A program made the translations under genes and the position numbers. Below are positions 34,270 to 41,881 of a stretch of 55,675 nucleotides of DNA, piece after piece. Where the stretch lies: contig NZ_SSOB01000057.1 of NCBI RefSeq assembly GCF_004801405.1, positions 1 through 55,675 on the forward strand, given 5' to 3'. The notes below the pieces were generated by a model, which searched no databases, was not told the DNA's origin, and was given only the letters and a program-made list of their open reading frames with translations. The stretch is from Cohnella fermenti (GTDB lineage Bacteria; Bacillota; Bacilli; Paenibacillales; Paenibacillaceae). Position 1 is the first letter of the stretch, and each line of letters opens with the position of its first letter.

Positions 34270-34995
34270 TTGAAGGCAGTCATCTTGGCGGGAGGAATGG
34301 GAACCAGACTCAAGCCTTTAACTTATTGGACCAACAAGCATCTGCTCCCGGTGGCGTCCTATCCCATGATCTGTTATGGAGTAGCCAAGCTGAGGGAGGC
34401 GGGAATTCGCGACATCGTTATCGTCACGGCAAGGCAGTCTGTCGGTCGCTTCGTGGAAGTGCTCGGGAGCGGCCGGGACTGGGGGGTGTCCATCCTGTAC
34501 CGGGTGCAGGAAGAAGCGGGGGGCATCGCGCAGGCGCTGGAGCTGGCGCGGCCGGTCATCGGCCCCGGCGACAAGCTGGCGGTTCTGCTGGGGGACAATC
34601 TGTTCGAGCCCTCGCTTGCCCCGCTGGCGGCCGAATTCGAGAAGCGGAAGGACGGAGCGATGGTCGTGCTGAAGGAGGTGGGCGATCCGCGCCGTTACGG
34701 AGTGCCCAAGCTCGATCCGGCGACGGGGACGATCGAGTTCATCGAAGAGAAGCCGGACCATCCGCTGTCGAACTTCTGCGTGACCGGTCTCTACTTCTAT
34801 CATGCCGACGTCTTCCGGATTATCGATCAGGTGAAGCCTTCCCAGCGCGGAGAGCTTGAGATTACCGATGTCAACAATGCCTATGCAGCCGCGAAAAAAC
34901 TCCATTATCACATTCTGGACGGTTGGTGGACGGATGCGGGAACGTTCGAATCGTTGGAGGAGGCGAGCCGCAGGCTGAAGGGGGCATTGCCATGA
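34270..34995 (+). CDS. Sugar-1-phosphate nucleotidyltransferase, RmlA-like
   Basis: A 241-residue enzyme that joins a nucleoside triphosphate and a sugar-1-phosphate to make a nucleotide sugar. The signature LAGGMGTRLKPLT and the substrate-binding KHLLPVASYPMI, LLGDNLFEP and EEKPDHPLSNF are those of the glucose-1-phosphate thymidylyltransferase group (short form). No RmlB or RmlC partner is in the window, so the sugar it activates is uncertain. The start is TTG at 34270 behind GAGGAGGG. Its stop overlaps the next gene as ATGA. Confidence 0.88.
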   Translation: MKAVILAGGMGTRLKPLTYWTNKHLLPVASYPMICYGVAKLREAGIRDIVIVTARQSVGRFVEVLGSGRDWGVSILYRVQEEAGGIAQALELARPVIGPGDKLAVLLGDNLFEPSLAPLAAEFEKRKDGAMVVLKEVGDPRRYGVPKLDPATGTIEFIEEKPDHPLSNFCVTGLYFYHADVFRIIDQVKPSQRGELEITDVNNAYAAAKKLHYHILDGWWTDAGTFESLEEASRRLKGALP

Positions 34996-36113
34996 ATGTG
35001 AACGGCCGCGCGGCCGCTGCCGCGGCGCCGCCGCGCAGAAGATCGCCGCCCGCGGCGCAAGGCTCGCCCGCCTCCGGGCCGCGCCCCGCTTCTCCCCGGG
35101 CGAAGCCTCGCGTCGCCCCGAAGGGAACGGGACGGGGCGGCGCGGGCAAAACCCGGGGCAAGAGGAAGCGGCCGCTCCGCAGAGCCGCCCGCGAACGAGG
35201 CGAACGGGGCCCCGAGCCCGAAGGCAGGGCGGCGAAGGCGGGAGACGCGGCGGGGGAGGACCGTTACTCGGAAGGGTATCGCGACGGTGCGTTCGCCGGC
35301 GGCGAAAGCTTGCTGGAGGCGCACTTGCCTCCGGAGCTGGTGTTCCCGAACGTCTCGCTCGAGGAGTTCCTGGCGGCCGGGATCTCGGTGCTGAGGCCAA
35401 GGGGGCTTCCGCTGCTCGGGACCGCCGCCGTCTACGAAGAGCTCGAACGCGCGCTCAGCGAGAGAAGAGCGTATTCGCTCGTTCGGCTGGGGGACGGAGA
35501 GCTGCTCACGCTGGCGCAGGATACGGTCATGTCGATGGATGAGGTTCGCAGAGAAGGTTTTTTTCTTCCCTATGCCGGAATCGAGGTTCCCGACCACCAA
35601 GGAAGGGATGAGCTTGCCTCGGCGATGCGGACGGCGACCGTCGTCGGGATTCCCCTGTCGCGGCGCCCGCTGTTCCAGCCGCTCCTGTTCGCGATCTGGA
35701 AGGCGTACGGCATCCAGCCGGAATCGCTTCGGCTGACGTCCTCGACGGTGAACTACTCCTTGAAGGATGACGGGTATCTTCATCGCTTGATCGCGGGAAG
35801 AAGACTTGCCCTCATCGGCGATCTTGCGGAGCCGTTGGCGTCGTCGCTGCTCTCGTGGGGGGCCCAGATTGCGGCAACGGTCAGCCCCGTGAAGGGAATT
35901 GCCGACTATCGCAGGGTCGTCGACGAAGCCGCCGCCCGCGACTTCGATCTGGCGCTCGTCTCGGCGGGAATCGCGGCGGTGCCGATCTGCGTTCATCTCG
36001 CGAATCGAACGGGCAAGGTGTGTATCGACTTCGGCCACTTGGCCAACGCCATTACCGGCCTCGCCGCGCATCCGGGGCGCAAGCGTCCGCTTGCCGCGGC
36101 GGCCGATGGATGA
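34992..36113 (+). CDS. GT-D fold glycosyltransferase with basic tail and YxxG tetrads
   Basis: A 373-residue protein. Residues 1-90 are Arg/Pro/Ala-rich and disordered. A short tetrad run follows (YSEG, YRDG, AFAG). From about 135 it resembles the GT-D (DUF1792) fold: LVRLGDGELLTLAQ, VGIPLSRRPLF and the C-terminal GHLANAITG, where the RLGDGEL motif is the likely metal- and donor-binding site. Known GT-D enzymes extend glycans on serine-rich surface proteins. ATG at 34992 overlaps the upstream TGA, so it is translationally coupled to the nucleotidyltransferase. Confidence 0.78.
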   Translation: MNVNGRAAAAAAPPRRRSPPAAQGSPASGPRPASPRAKPRVAPKGTGRGGAGKTRGKRKRPLRRAARERGERGPEPEGRAAKAGDAAGEDRYSEGYRDGAFAGGESLLEAHLPPELVFPNVSLEEFLAAGISVLRPRGLPLLGTAAVYEELERALSERRAYSLVRLGDGELLTLAQDTVMSMDEVRREGFFLPYAGIEVPDHQGRDELASAMRTATVVGIPLSRRPLFQPLLFAIWKAYGIQPESLRLTSSTVNYSLKDDGYLHRLIAGRRLALIGDLAEPLASSLLSWGAQIAATVSPVKGIADYRRVVDEAAARDFDLALVSAGIAAVPICVHLANRTGKVCIDFGHLANAITGLAAHPGRKRPLAAAADG

Positions 36114-36128
36114 CAGGGGGTGAGCATC

Positions 36129-37523
36129 ATGAAGGCAGCTTCCAGAACGAGAAGAAGCGCACGCGGCGGAAGGCTCCGCAGAAGCTCCCGCGCGCGCGCG
36201 GCGGGCTCCCGCCGCAGAGTCGGCTCGCGCCGGAGCGGACCGGCGAAGCCGGCGGCCGGCGCGTATGACCAAGGGTTCGCGGACGGGTACCGCGAAGGGG
36301 TGCAATCCGGACTCGGGAGCTTCTCCGCCCGGTTCGAAGGAACGAGCATCGTCATTCCGACCTACAACCAGGTCGATCTGCTCCGGCAATGCATCGAGAG
36401 CATCATGGAGAATACCGACCTTCCTTATGAGATCATCGTGATCGACAACGCATCGAGCGACGGCACGGAAGCCTATCTGAGGCAGCTCGGAGGTCAGGTC
36501 CGCTATCGGGTGCTCGACAGCAACAAGGGGTTCTCCGGCGCAATCAACCTCGGCATGATGATGGCGAAGGGCGAGACGATCCTTCTGCTCAACAACGATA
36601 CGGTCGTGACCGAACGCTGGCTCGACAACATGCTTGCTTGCCTCGGCAGCGACGACCGGATCGGGATGGTCGGACCGGTCACGAACTATATCAGCGGCGA
36701 GCAGCAGATCAAGGTTCCGTACGGCGACATCCGCGAGATGCACGCGTTCGCCAAGGAATTCAACAAGCCGGACCCGGCGAAGTGGCGCCGAACCGATCGG
36801 CTTGTCGGCTTCTGCCTGCTCTTCCGACGGTCGCTGTTCCAGCAGGTCGGCTACTTCGACGAGGGCTTCGAGATCGGCAACTTCGAGGACGACGACTTCA
36901 ATATCCGGGTCCGCCTGACGGGCAGAAGCCTTGTCGTCGCCGCGGACACCTTCATTCATCACTATGGAAGCGTCAGCATGAAGGCGCTGGGGAATCGCTT
37001 CCGGCAGGTGAACGACAAGAATGAGCACTATTATATGGACAAATGGCCGAATCCCTACGAGAGCATTCACCAGGTGCTGCAGACGCTGAAGGAGCGCGAG
37101 CGGCTTGCCCTGGACATGACGGAGCTGTTCCCGGACGGCGTTCTGGTCAAAGGGGTGGGGCCTGCCCTCTATTGGATCGAGGAAGGGGGCAGAAGGCCGG
37201 TGGACGGGGCGGCGGCTCTGCCCGTGAGCCAGGTGTCGCAGGTCGACCTGCTGCGGTGGCCGATTCGCGAGCCGATATCCGCCGCGGAGATGGAGCTGCG
37301 CTATTACGGCCAGTCTGCGTCGCCGACGGGCTTCGCCAGGCTTCATGACGATACTTACTACCGATTGGAAGGCGAGGTTGCGCGCAAGGTGTCCAGCCGG
37401 GGAGCAATCCGGTCGTGGAATCTCGATCACCGCCCGGTGCGGCTGATCGAACCGGAGGTGCTGGCCGTCTGCGAGGAAGGGCTGCCGATCATCGCTCCTC
37501 CGGTGCTTAAACAAGTTCTGTAA
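36129..37523 (+). CDS. Glycosyltransferase family 2 with basic tail, YxxG tetrads and C-terminal IExGxRRP module
   Basis: A 464-residue protein of four parts. Residues 1-38 are Arg/Ser-rich. Next come four tetrads in a row (YDQG FADG YREG VQSG). The GT-A domain spans about 55-300 (TSIVIPTYNQVDLLRQCIES, VIDNASSDGTEAY, LLNNDTVVTE, GNFEDDDFNIRVRLTGR). From about 337 lie two copies of a ~50-residue module, the first clear (ALYWIEEGGRRPV), the second diverged (TYYRLEGEVARKVSS). AGGGGGT places the ATG at 36129, 15 bases after the GT-D gene. A strong hairpin follows the stop. Confidence 0.85.
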   Translation: MKAASRTRRSARGGRLRRSSRARAAGSRRRVGSRRSGPAKPAAGAYDQGFADGYREGVQSGLGSFSARFEGTSIVIPTYNQVDLLRQCIESIMENTDLPYEIIVIDNASSDGTEAYLRQLGGQVRYRVLDSNKGFSGAINLGMMMAKGETILLLNNDTVVTERWLDNMLACLGSDDRIGMVGPVTNYISGEQQIKVPYGDIREMHAFAKEFNKPDPAKWRRTDRLVGFCLLFRRSLFQQVGYFDEGFEIGNFEDDDFNIRVRLTGRSLVVAADTFIHHYGSVSMKALGNRFRQVNDKNEHYYMDKWPNPYESIHQVLQTLKERERLALDMTELFPDGVLVKGVGPALYWIEEGGRRPVDGAAALPVSQVSQVDLLRWPIREPISAAEMELRYYGQSASPTGFARLHDDTYYRLEGEVARKVSSRGAIRSWNLDHRPVRLIEPEVLAVCEEGLPIIAPPVLKQVL

Positions 37524-37531
37524 TTCATTGT

Positions 37532-37565
37532 GCGGCGGCGCGGAGGGAAGCTCCGGCGCCGCCGC
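37532..37565. terminator. GC-rich hairpin after the 464-residue glycosyltransferase
   Basis: GCGGCGGCGCGGAG (37532-37545) pairs with CTCCGGCGCCGCCGC (37551-37565) with one bulged base. No T run follows, so it may be an attenuator or mRNA-stabilising structure rather than a full terminator. Confidence 0.45.
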
Positions 37566-37674
37566 TTGCCGCTTGCGCCGAAGTGGCAAGCGCCGCCAAG
37601 CGGCATATGCTGTAAGGGATCAGGCAGGCGCCGCTTGGCGCCGATGCCGCCAGGATCGGAAGGAGGACGCCGCG

Positions 37675-37962
37675 GTGCAAGAATTGATGACGGAGATCAT
37701 CGTGCATATGTCGCACTCTCACCAGCAGATGGCCCGCTTGCTGGATGCCAAGCGGCAGATCGCCGTCCGTATGGCGCAGATGGTTCATACCTTGCCGGAC
37801 GAACATCCTCAGTTGAACGGCCTGGACGGCTTGCTGGAGGGATCTTCGCAGGTGACGAAGAGCGTCATCGCCTACGTGAACAGCCTGGCGGATCTTCAGG
37901 AAGCGATGGCGGACAGCATCGCGCAGCTTGTCAAGGCGCTCGGGGATTCGGACGAAGAATAG
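37675..37962 (+). CDS. Small helical protein, first of a five-gene small-protein set
   Basis: A 95-residue, mostly helical protein (MSHSHQQMARLLDAKRQIAV, then QVTKSVIAYVNSLADLQEAM). Relatives in Paenibacillus are sometimes labelled nucleoside-diphosphate sugar epimerase, but there is no Rossmann motif or active-site residue here and I regard that label as wrong. It shares the pattern xxADLQxAxxxxI near its end with the third protein of the set, so the two may be paralogues. The start is GTG at 37675 with AAGGAGG eight bases upstream. It is followed by four further small genes, three of them overlapping. Confidence 0.75.
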   Translation: MQELMTEIIVHMSHSHQQMARLLDAKRQIAVRMAQMVHTLPDEHPQLNGLDGLLEGSSQVTKSVIAYVNSLADLQEAMADSIAQLVKALGDSDEE

Positions 37963-38034
37963 AAGCGCGAATAATCGGAACGAGCCGTTGCGCCACCCCG
38001 TTCGAAGGGAGCCGGAGCGAGAGGAGGGGTGGGA

Positions 38035-38370
38035 ATGAACAGGGAGCAAGCTTATCAATTGACATTGGACGCAATCGCCAAGCTTCAGTGGAATACCGCT
38101 CTGATTCTGGAGGCGAAGGCGGTCGAGGCGGAGAAGGTTCGCAATTGGCTTCTGACCCATATCACGAACGATACTTCCGTCACGCAGTCCGAGCGGCTCG
38201 GCACGTCGCTGCAGTTCCACGATCATAACGTGGATCTGATCGACAGCTTGACGAAGCTGTGCAACGGGCTGAACCGGAGCATGAAGGCGATCATCGAGCC
38301 GGACGACGGCGAAGCGGAAGGAATGGGCTCGATGTTCGGAAGCATGGGAGAAGGCGATATGGACGGATGA
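38035..38370 (+). CDS. Small helical protein, second of the set
   Basis: A 111-residue, predicted helical protein (AYQLTLDAIAKLQWNTALIL; SLTKLCNGLNRSMKAIIEPD) ending in a Gly/Met/Asp-rich tail. No known domain is recognised. Its regular helices resemble the first protein in style. GAGGAGGGG precedes ATG 38035; its last bases overlap the next start as ATGA. Given its place between transferase genes it may be a structural spore-surface or scaffold component (inference). Confidence 0.7.
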   Translation: MNREQAYQLTLDAIAKLQWNTALILEAKAVEAEKVRNWLLTHITNDTSVTQSERLGTSLQFHDHNVDLIDSLTKLCNGLNRSMKAIIEPDDGEAEGMGSMFGSMGEGDMDG

Positions 38371-38675
38371 GCCGGCTTGACAAGGAATGGGAAGTGAAGC
38401 TTGAGCTGCTCCGCTCTATCGCCCGAAGCCAGGAGGCGTTGGCGCGAATTCTGGAGAGCGTCGCGGACGTCACCGCCGGCAGCGAACCGGCGGCATCGGC
38501 CATGCGCGAGCACGTTCGGAAGCTGGCCGATCTCCAGGCGGCGCTGGTCGGAGCCGTGACGGGCCAGCGGTGGAGCGCTCCGCGCAAGGGGGTGCCGTCG
38601 CCGCCGTGGGGGAGCCGCGGGCGGAAGGGGAGAACCGGAGAAGTCAAGAAGCGCCAAGGAGGGCTGTCGAAGTGA
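38367..38675 (+). CDS. Small helical protein with basic C-terminus, third of the set
   Basis: A 102-residue protein. The first ~65 residues are helical (LLRSIARSQEALARILESVA, VRKLADLQAALVGAV) and resemble the first protein of the set; the tail is basic and Gly/Arg/Lys-rich (SRGRKGRTGEVKKRQGG). ATG overlaps the previous TGA and its own TGA overlaps the next GTG, so it is coupled on both sides. No enzyme motif is seen. Confidence 0.65.
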   Translation: MSRLDKEWEVKLELLRSIARSQEALARILESVADVTAGSEPAASAMREHVRKLADLQAALVGAVTGQRWSAPRKGVPSPPWGSRGRKGRTGEVKKRQGGLSK

Positions 38676-38944
38676 GCAAGACGCGAACGGCGAAGAAGAG
38701 CAGGCCCGCTCGGAAGGCGAAGAGCGCGGCCGGCTTCAGAACCAAACGAACCGCTCCCGGGAAGGGAAGAACGGCCGCGAATCGGCGGCAGAGAGCGGCG
38801 AGAGCGGCGGGACCGGCGAGACCGGCAAGGCGAGGCCCCGGCCACGACCAAGGATTCCGGGTCTCCTACAACGAAGGGTACAATGCAGGCTTCGCGAAGG
38901 GCTTCGAGGACGGGCATCAGCTCGCTTACGAGCAGCAGGTGTAA
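38672..38944 (+). CDS. Small basic protein with YxxG tetrads, fourth of the set
   Basis: A 90-residue protein in two halves: about 50 Arg/Lys/Ala-rich residues (KKSRPARKAKSAAG, RRQRAARAAG), then a run of aromatic-x-x-Gly tetrads (YNEG YNAG FAKG FEDG) before a short end. The same two-part design starts the GT-D, family 2 and CgeB proteins nearby, but here it stands alone. GTG at 38672 overlaps the previous TGA. It may be a partner or scaffold that binds the same module on the enzymes (inference). Confidence 0.7.
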   Translation: MSKTRTAKKSRPARKAKSAAGFRTKRTAPGKGRTAANRRQRAARAAGPARPARRGPGHDQGFRVSYNEGYNAGFAKGFEDGHQLAYEQQV

Positions 38945-38974
38945 CCGAGGCGGATGGAGTGGAGGGGAACGTAC

Positions 38975-39274
38975 ATGCGCAGCAAGCGGCGGACACGCCG
39001 CTCCGGCCGAAGGAGCGGCGCGCCCAAGCGATCGGCGAAGGGAAGCGGCAGGAGAGCGAGGCGCGGGAAGGCTGCCGGCAGGCTTCGCAGGACGTCCCGC
39101 AGAGGCAGGAGGACGGCCGTCCGGAGACGTCTTCGCCGAGCGCCGGCGCCAAGGGCGGAGACGGCAGATCAGGCTGCGCCGGCGTACAGCGCGATGTTCG
39201 ATCAAGCGTACGATCAAGGCTTCAACGAAGGATTCGCGAAGGGTGTCCAGGACGGCCACGCCTACTTCGCGTAG
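38975..39274 (+). CDS. Small basic protein with YxxG tetrads, fifth of the set
   Basis: A 99-residue protein built like the previous one: about 70 strongly basic residues (RSKRRTRRSGRRSG, RRGRRTAVRRRLRR), then YDQG FNEG FAKG VQDG and the end HAYFA. The tetrads share FAKG and xxDGH with the fourth protein, so these are likely tandem paralogues. ATG at 38975 has GGAGGGG upstream. A long perfect hairpin follows 23 bases after the stop, ending the first half of the island. Confidence 0.7.
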   Translation: MRSKRRTRRSGRRSGAPKRSAKGSGRRARRGKAAGRLRRTSRRGRRTAVRRRLRRAPAPRAETADQAAPAYSAMFDQAYDQGFNEGFAKGVQDGHAYFA

Positions 39275-39296
39275 CCGTGCATTCCGTGTTACCGAG

Positions 39297-39330
39297 ACGA
39301 GCGCCCGCGGGAGAGACCGCGGGCGCTCGT
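39297..39330. terminator. Perfect 14-bp hairpin ending the first half of the island
   Basis: ACGAGCGCCCGCGG (39297-39310) and CCGCGGGCGCTCGT (39317-39330) pair perfectly around the loop GAGAGA. Only a weak TCGTTCGT follows, but the stability and position between the small-protein gene and the CgeB gene suit transcription termination. Confidence 0.6.
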
Positions 39331-39443
39331 CGTTCGTCCGGAGAGAGGGCGCCGACCGCCGCCGGAAGGCTTCGCTCGGGGAGTTTATCCGCATTATACG
39401 CACCTGCGTAAGGGTAAGTATCCATGTCCATCAGACCAGGGGC

Positions 39444-39452
39444 GCATATATT
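39444..39452 (+). promoter_or_regulatory. Possible mother-cell sigma -10 element before the first CgeB gene
   Basis: CATATATTG matches CATAnnnT, as found before the repeat protein, and lies 12-20 bases before the possible starts of the CgeB gene. That is very close for a promoter, and no -35 is evident. Weak on its own. Confidence 0.2.
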
Positions 39453-39463
39453 GAATCTGGGTG

Positions 39464-40564
39464 ATGACGATGGGGTACAGCAGCAGGGAGAAGCTGCGTC
39501 AGGAAGCGCGCAGAGACGGCTACGGCATGGGCTGGTCCGAAGGCTGGCGACTCGGGGCGTGCCAGGGCATCGCCGAGCGCACTCCGGAGCCGTCCGCGAT
39601 TCCGAGCCGCTTGCGGATCATGTATGTGCCTCAAGGCTTCGAGGCGATCGACGAAGGAATGGTATCGGCGCTGACGCAATGCGCGAGCGGCTTGACCGTG
39701 GCGCAGGCCGACCGGATGCGGGAGCTTGCGGCCGAGACGAGGCCCGATTGGGTGCTCGTCATGAACGGGCTGCACGTATTCCCGGGCAATCACTTGGAGC
39801 AGATCGACGCCATTCGCGCAATGGGCATCCGCACGGCGATCTGGTTCGTGGACGATCCATACGTAACCGACGAGACTCCGGAGATTGCGAAGCACTACGA
39901 CATGGTGATCACGCACGAGAGGTCCTGCGTTCCTCTCTATATCGCCGCAGGATGCGCACAGGTCCGCCATCTTCCTTTGGCGGTTAACCCGCGTATTTTC
40001 CAACCGAAGTATGTCCCCCCGGAGTATCGCTCCGACATCTGCTTCATCGGCGTCGCCTTCGAGAATCGAGTGAATCTGTTCGACGAGATGGCCGACTTCC
40101 TGCAAGACAAGAAGGTGTTCCTCTCCGGCAAGCTGTGGGAGCGGATGAAGCGCTACTCCGATCTGTCCCGCTTCGTCCACGACGGCTGGATTCCGGTGGC
40201 GGAGACCGTCAATTATTACAACGGCGCGAGGCTCGTTATCAATCTTCACCGCACGACCGAGGCCGGCAAGGACAACCGCAACGCGATGAACTGGGGGGCG
40301 GAATCGATCAATCCCCGAACGTACGAGATCGCGTCCTGCGGCGTGCTGCAACTGACCGACGAGCGCAAGGAGCTGTCGGAGCAATACGAGCTCGGCCGGG
40401 AGATCGTCGCGTTCCGCAGTGCCGACGAGCTGATGGCCCAGATCGATTATTACCTGAATCACGAGGAAGAACGGCGGCAGATCGCCGCCCGAGGCTTCAA
40501 GCGGACTCGTCTTCAGCATACGTTCGTTCATCGGATACAGACGCTGCTGGGCTGGCTTGAGTAG
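39464..40564 (+). CDS. CgeB-family glycosyltransferase with N-terminal xxxG tetrads
   Basis: A 366-residue protein related to B. subtilis CgeB, a spore-maturation glycosyltransferase of the outermost spore layer. Residues 10-36 carry a tetrad run (RRDG YGMG WSEG WRLG ACQG). The N-terminal GT-B half has LVMNGLHVFPGNHLEQIDAI and TAIWFVDDPYVTDETPEI. The C-terminal half has NPRTYEIASCGVLQLTDERK, the usual donor-site signature of this family. The start could be GTG 39461, ATG 39464 or ATG 39470; the ribosome site (GGGTGA) is weak for all. It is a paralogue of the next gene. Confidence 0.85.
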   Translation: MTMGYSSREKLRQEARRDGYGMGWSEGWRLGACQGIAERTPEPSAIPSRLRIMYVPQGFEAIDEGMVSALTQCASGLTVAQADRMRELAAETRPDWVLVMNGLHVFPGNHLEQIDAIRAMGIRTAIWFVDDPYVTDETPEIAKHYDMVITHERSCVPLYIAAGCAQVRHLPLAVNPRIFQPKYVPPEYRSDICFIGVAFENRVNLFDEMADFLQDKKVFLSGKLWERMKRYSDLSRFVHDGWIPVAETVNYYNGARLVINLHRTTEAGKDNRNAMNWGAESINPRTYEIASCGVLQLTDERKELSEQYELGREIVAFRSADELMAQIDYYLNHEEERRQIAARGFKRTRLQHTFVHRIQTLLGWLE

Positions 40565-40607
40565 AAGAGGCGGCAGCGCCGAACGGGTGAGGAGGCAGGG
40601 TAAACGA

Positions 40608-41801
40608 ATGGCGATGACGAGAAGAAGAAGAGCTCCCGGCAGCCTGAACGCCGGGCGCGGGAGGCAGAAGCGGCCGACAAGCGTCGGCAGGGCGTCGAGA
40701 GCGGCGCCCGGCTCCGGCAAGGCAAATACGCAAGGCAACAGGAACGGCTTCTCTCTCGGCTACCAGCATGGACATTGGCAAGGCCTCTGCGAGGCGACGA
40801 TCGCGCGGGCCAGCCAGGTGCACGAGAAGCGGCCGTTCAAGGTTCTCTATGTTACCTCCGGCAAGGGCTACCCCTACAGCCCTCTGGACGAAGGCATTCA
40901 CCATTCGCTGCTGGAGGTGGCCGATTCGGTCATCCTGGCTTCCCCGAAGGATGACGCGGCTTCCGTCGCGGAGGCGCAGCGGCCCGATCTCGTTCTGGTG
41001 CTGGACGGCATGGACTTCCCGGCCGCGCAGGTGGACCGGATTCGGGGGCTGGGCATCCGCACCGCGATCTGGTTTACGGACGATCCGTACTACACCGACA
41101 TTACGTCGGCCCTCGCCCCCCATTACGACCGGGTGTTCACGCTGGAACGCAACTGCGTCCCCTACTATCAAAGTCTCGGGTGCGCGAGGGTGCACAATCT
41201 GCCGCTCGCGGTCTACCCCGGCTACTATCGTACGCGCAACCCCCGCATGGCGCTTCGCGGGGACGTCGCCTTCATCGGCACGGCGTATTGGAACCGGGTG
41301 AAGCTGTTCCATGAGCTGCTTCCCCGCCTGGAATCGAAGAGATTCCGCCTGTCGGGACTATGGTGGGATCGGCTGCCGGATTACGATCGCTGGCGGAGCC
41401 GGATCGACCTCGGCAAGTGGATGACCCCGATCGATACCGCGGAGTGCTACAACGCCAACCGAATTGTCATCAACGTGCATCGCGCCCACGACGACGAGAC
41501 GTTCAACCGCAATTCCGCGGGCATCCCCGCCGTATCCCCGAATCCGCGGACGTTCGAGATCGCGGCTTGCGGAACGCTGCAGATTGTGGACGGGAGGGAC
41601 GATCTGGCGCAGTATTACGAGCCGGGCCGGGAGATCGTCACCTACGACTCGCCGGGCCAGTTGGCCGACCTGATCGATTATTACTTGACGCACGAAGAGG
41701 AGCGGCAGCAGATAGCCCTGCGCGCCCTGTACCGGACGATGCGGGACCACTCCTTCGCTTCGCGGCTGACGCAGCTTATCGATCTGGCGATGGAGCCCTA
41801 A
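40608..41801 (+). CDS. CgeB-family glycosyltransferase with basic tail and xxxG tetrads
   Basis: A 397-residue paralogue of the preceding gene. Residues 1-45 are Arg/Ala/Gly-rich; tetrads follow (NRNG FSLG YQHG HWQG). The two GT-B halves show LVLDGMDFPAAQVDRIRGLG, TAIWFTDDPYYTDITSALAP and NPRTFEIAACGTLQIVDGRD, aligning closely with the first CgeB. ATG at 40608 has GAGGAGG upstream. The pair probably adds sugars at successive steps or to different acceptors. Confidence 0.85.
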   Translation: MAMTRRRRAPGSLNAGRGRQKRPTSVGRASRAAPGSGKANTQGNRNGFSLGYQHGHWQGLCEATIARASQVHEKRPFKVLYVTSGKGYPYSPLDEGIHHSLLEVADSVILASPKDDAASVAEAQRPDLVLVLDGMDFPAAQVDRIRGLGIRTAIWFTDDPYYTDITSALAPHYDRVFTLERNCVPYYQSLGCARVHNLPLAVYPGYYRTRNPRMALRGDVAFIGTAYWNRVKLFHELLPRLESKRFRLSGLWWDRLPDYDRWRSRIDLGKWMTPIDTAECYNANRIVINVHRAHDDETFNRNSAGIPAVSPNPRTFEIAACGTLQIVDGRDDLAQYYEPGREIVTYDSPGQLADLIDYYLTHEEERQQIALRALYRTMRDHSFASRLTQLIDLAMEP

Positions 41802-41881
41802 GAGACCGAATCAGGAGATCGAACCGATGATCGGGGGAAGGAGGCGAGCGGCGCCGTGAGCAGGACCGGCAACGCAAGGGC

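Noticed and set aside
34908..37589. 893-codon frame on the minus strand opposite the GT-D and GT2 genes
   Set aside because: High GC at third positions keeps the antisense frame open; the plus-strand frames have clear domains, starts and coupling.
37675..37962. Nucleoside-diphosphate sugar epimerase
   Set aside because: A label I recall for similar small proteins, but the 95-residue helical sequence has no Rossmann motif and no catalytic Tyr-Lys.
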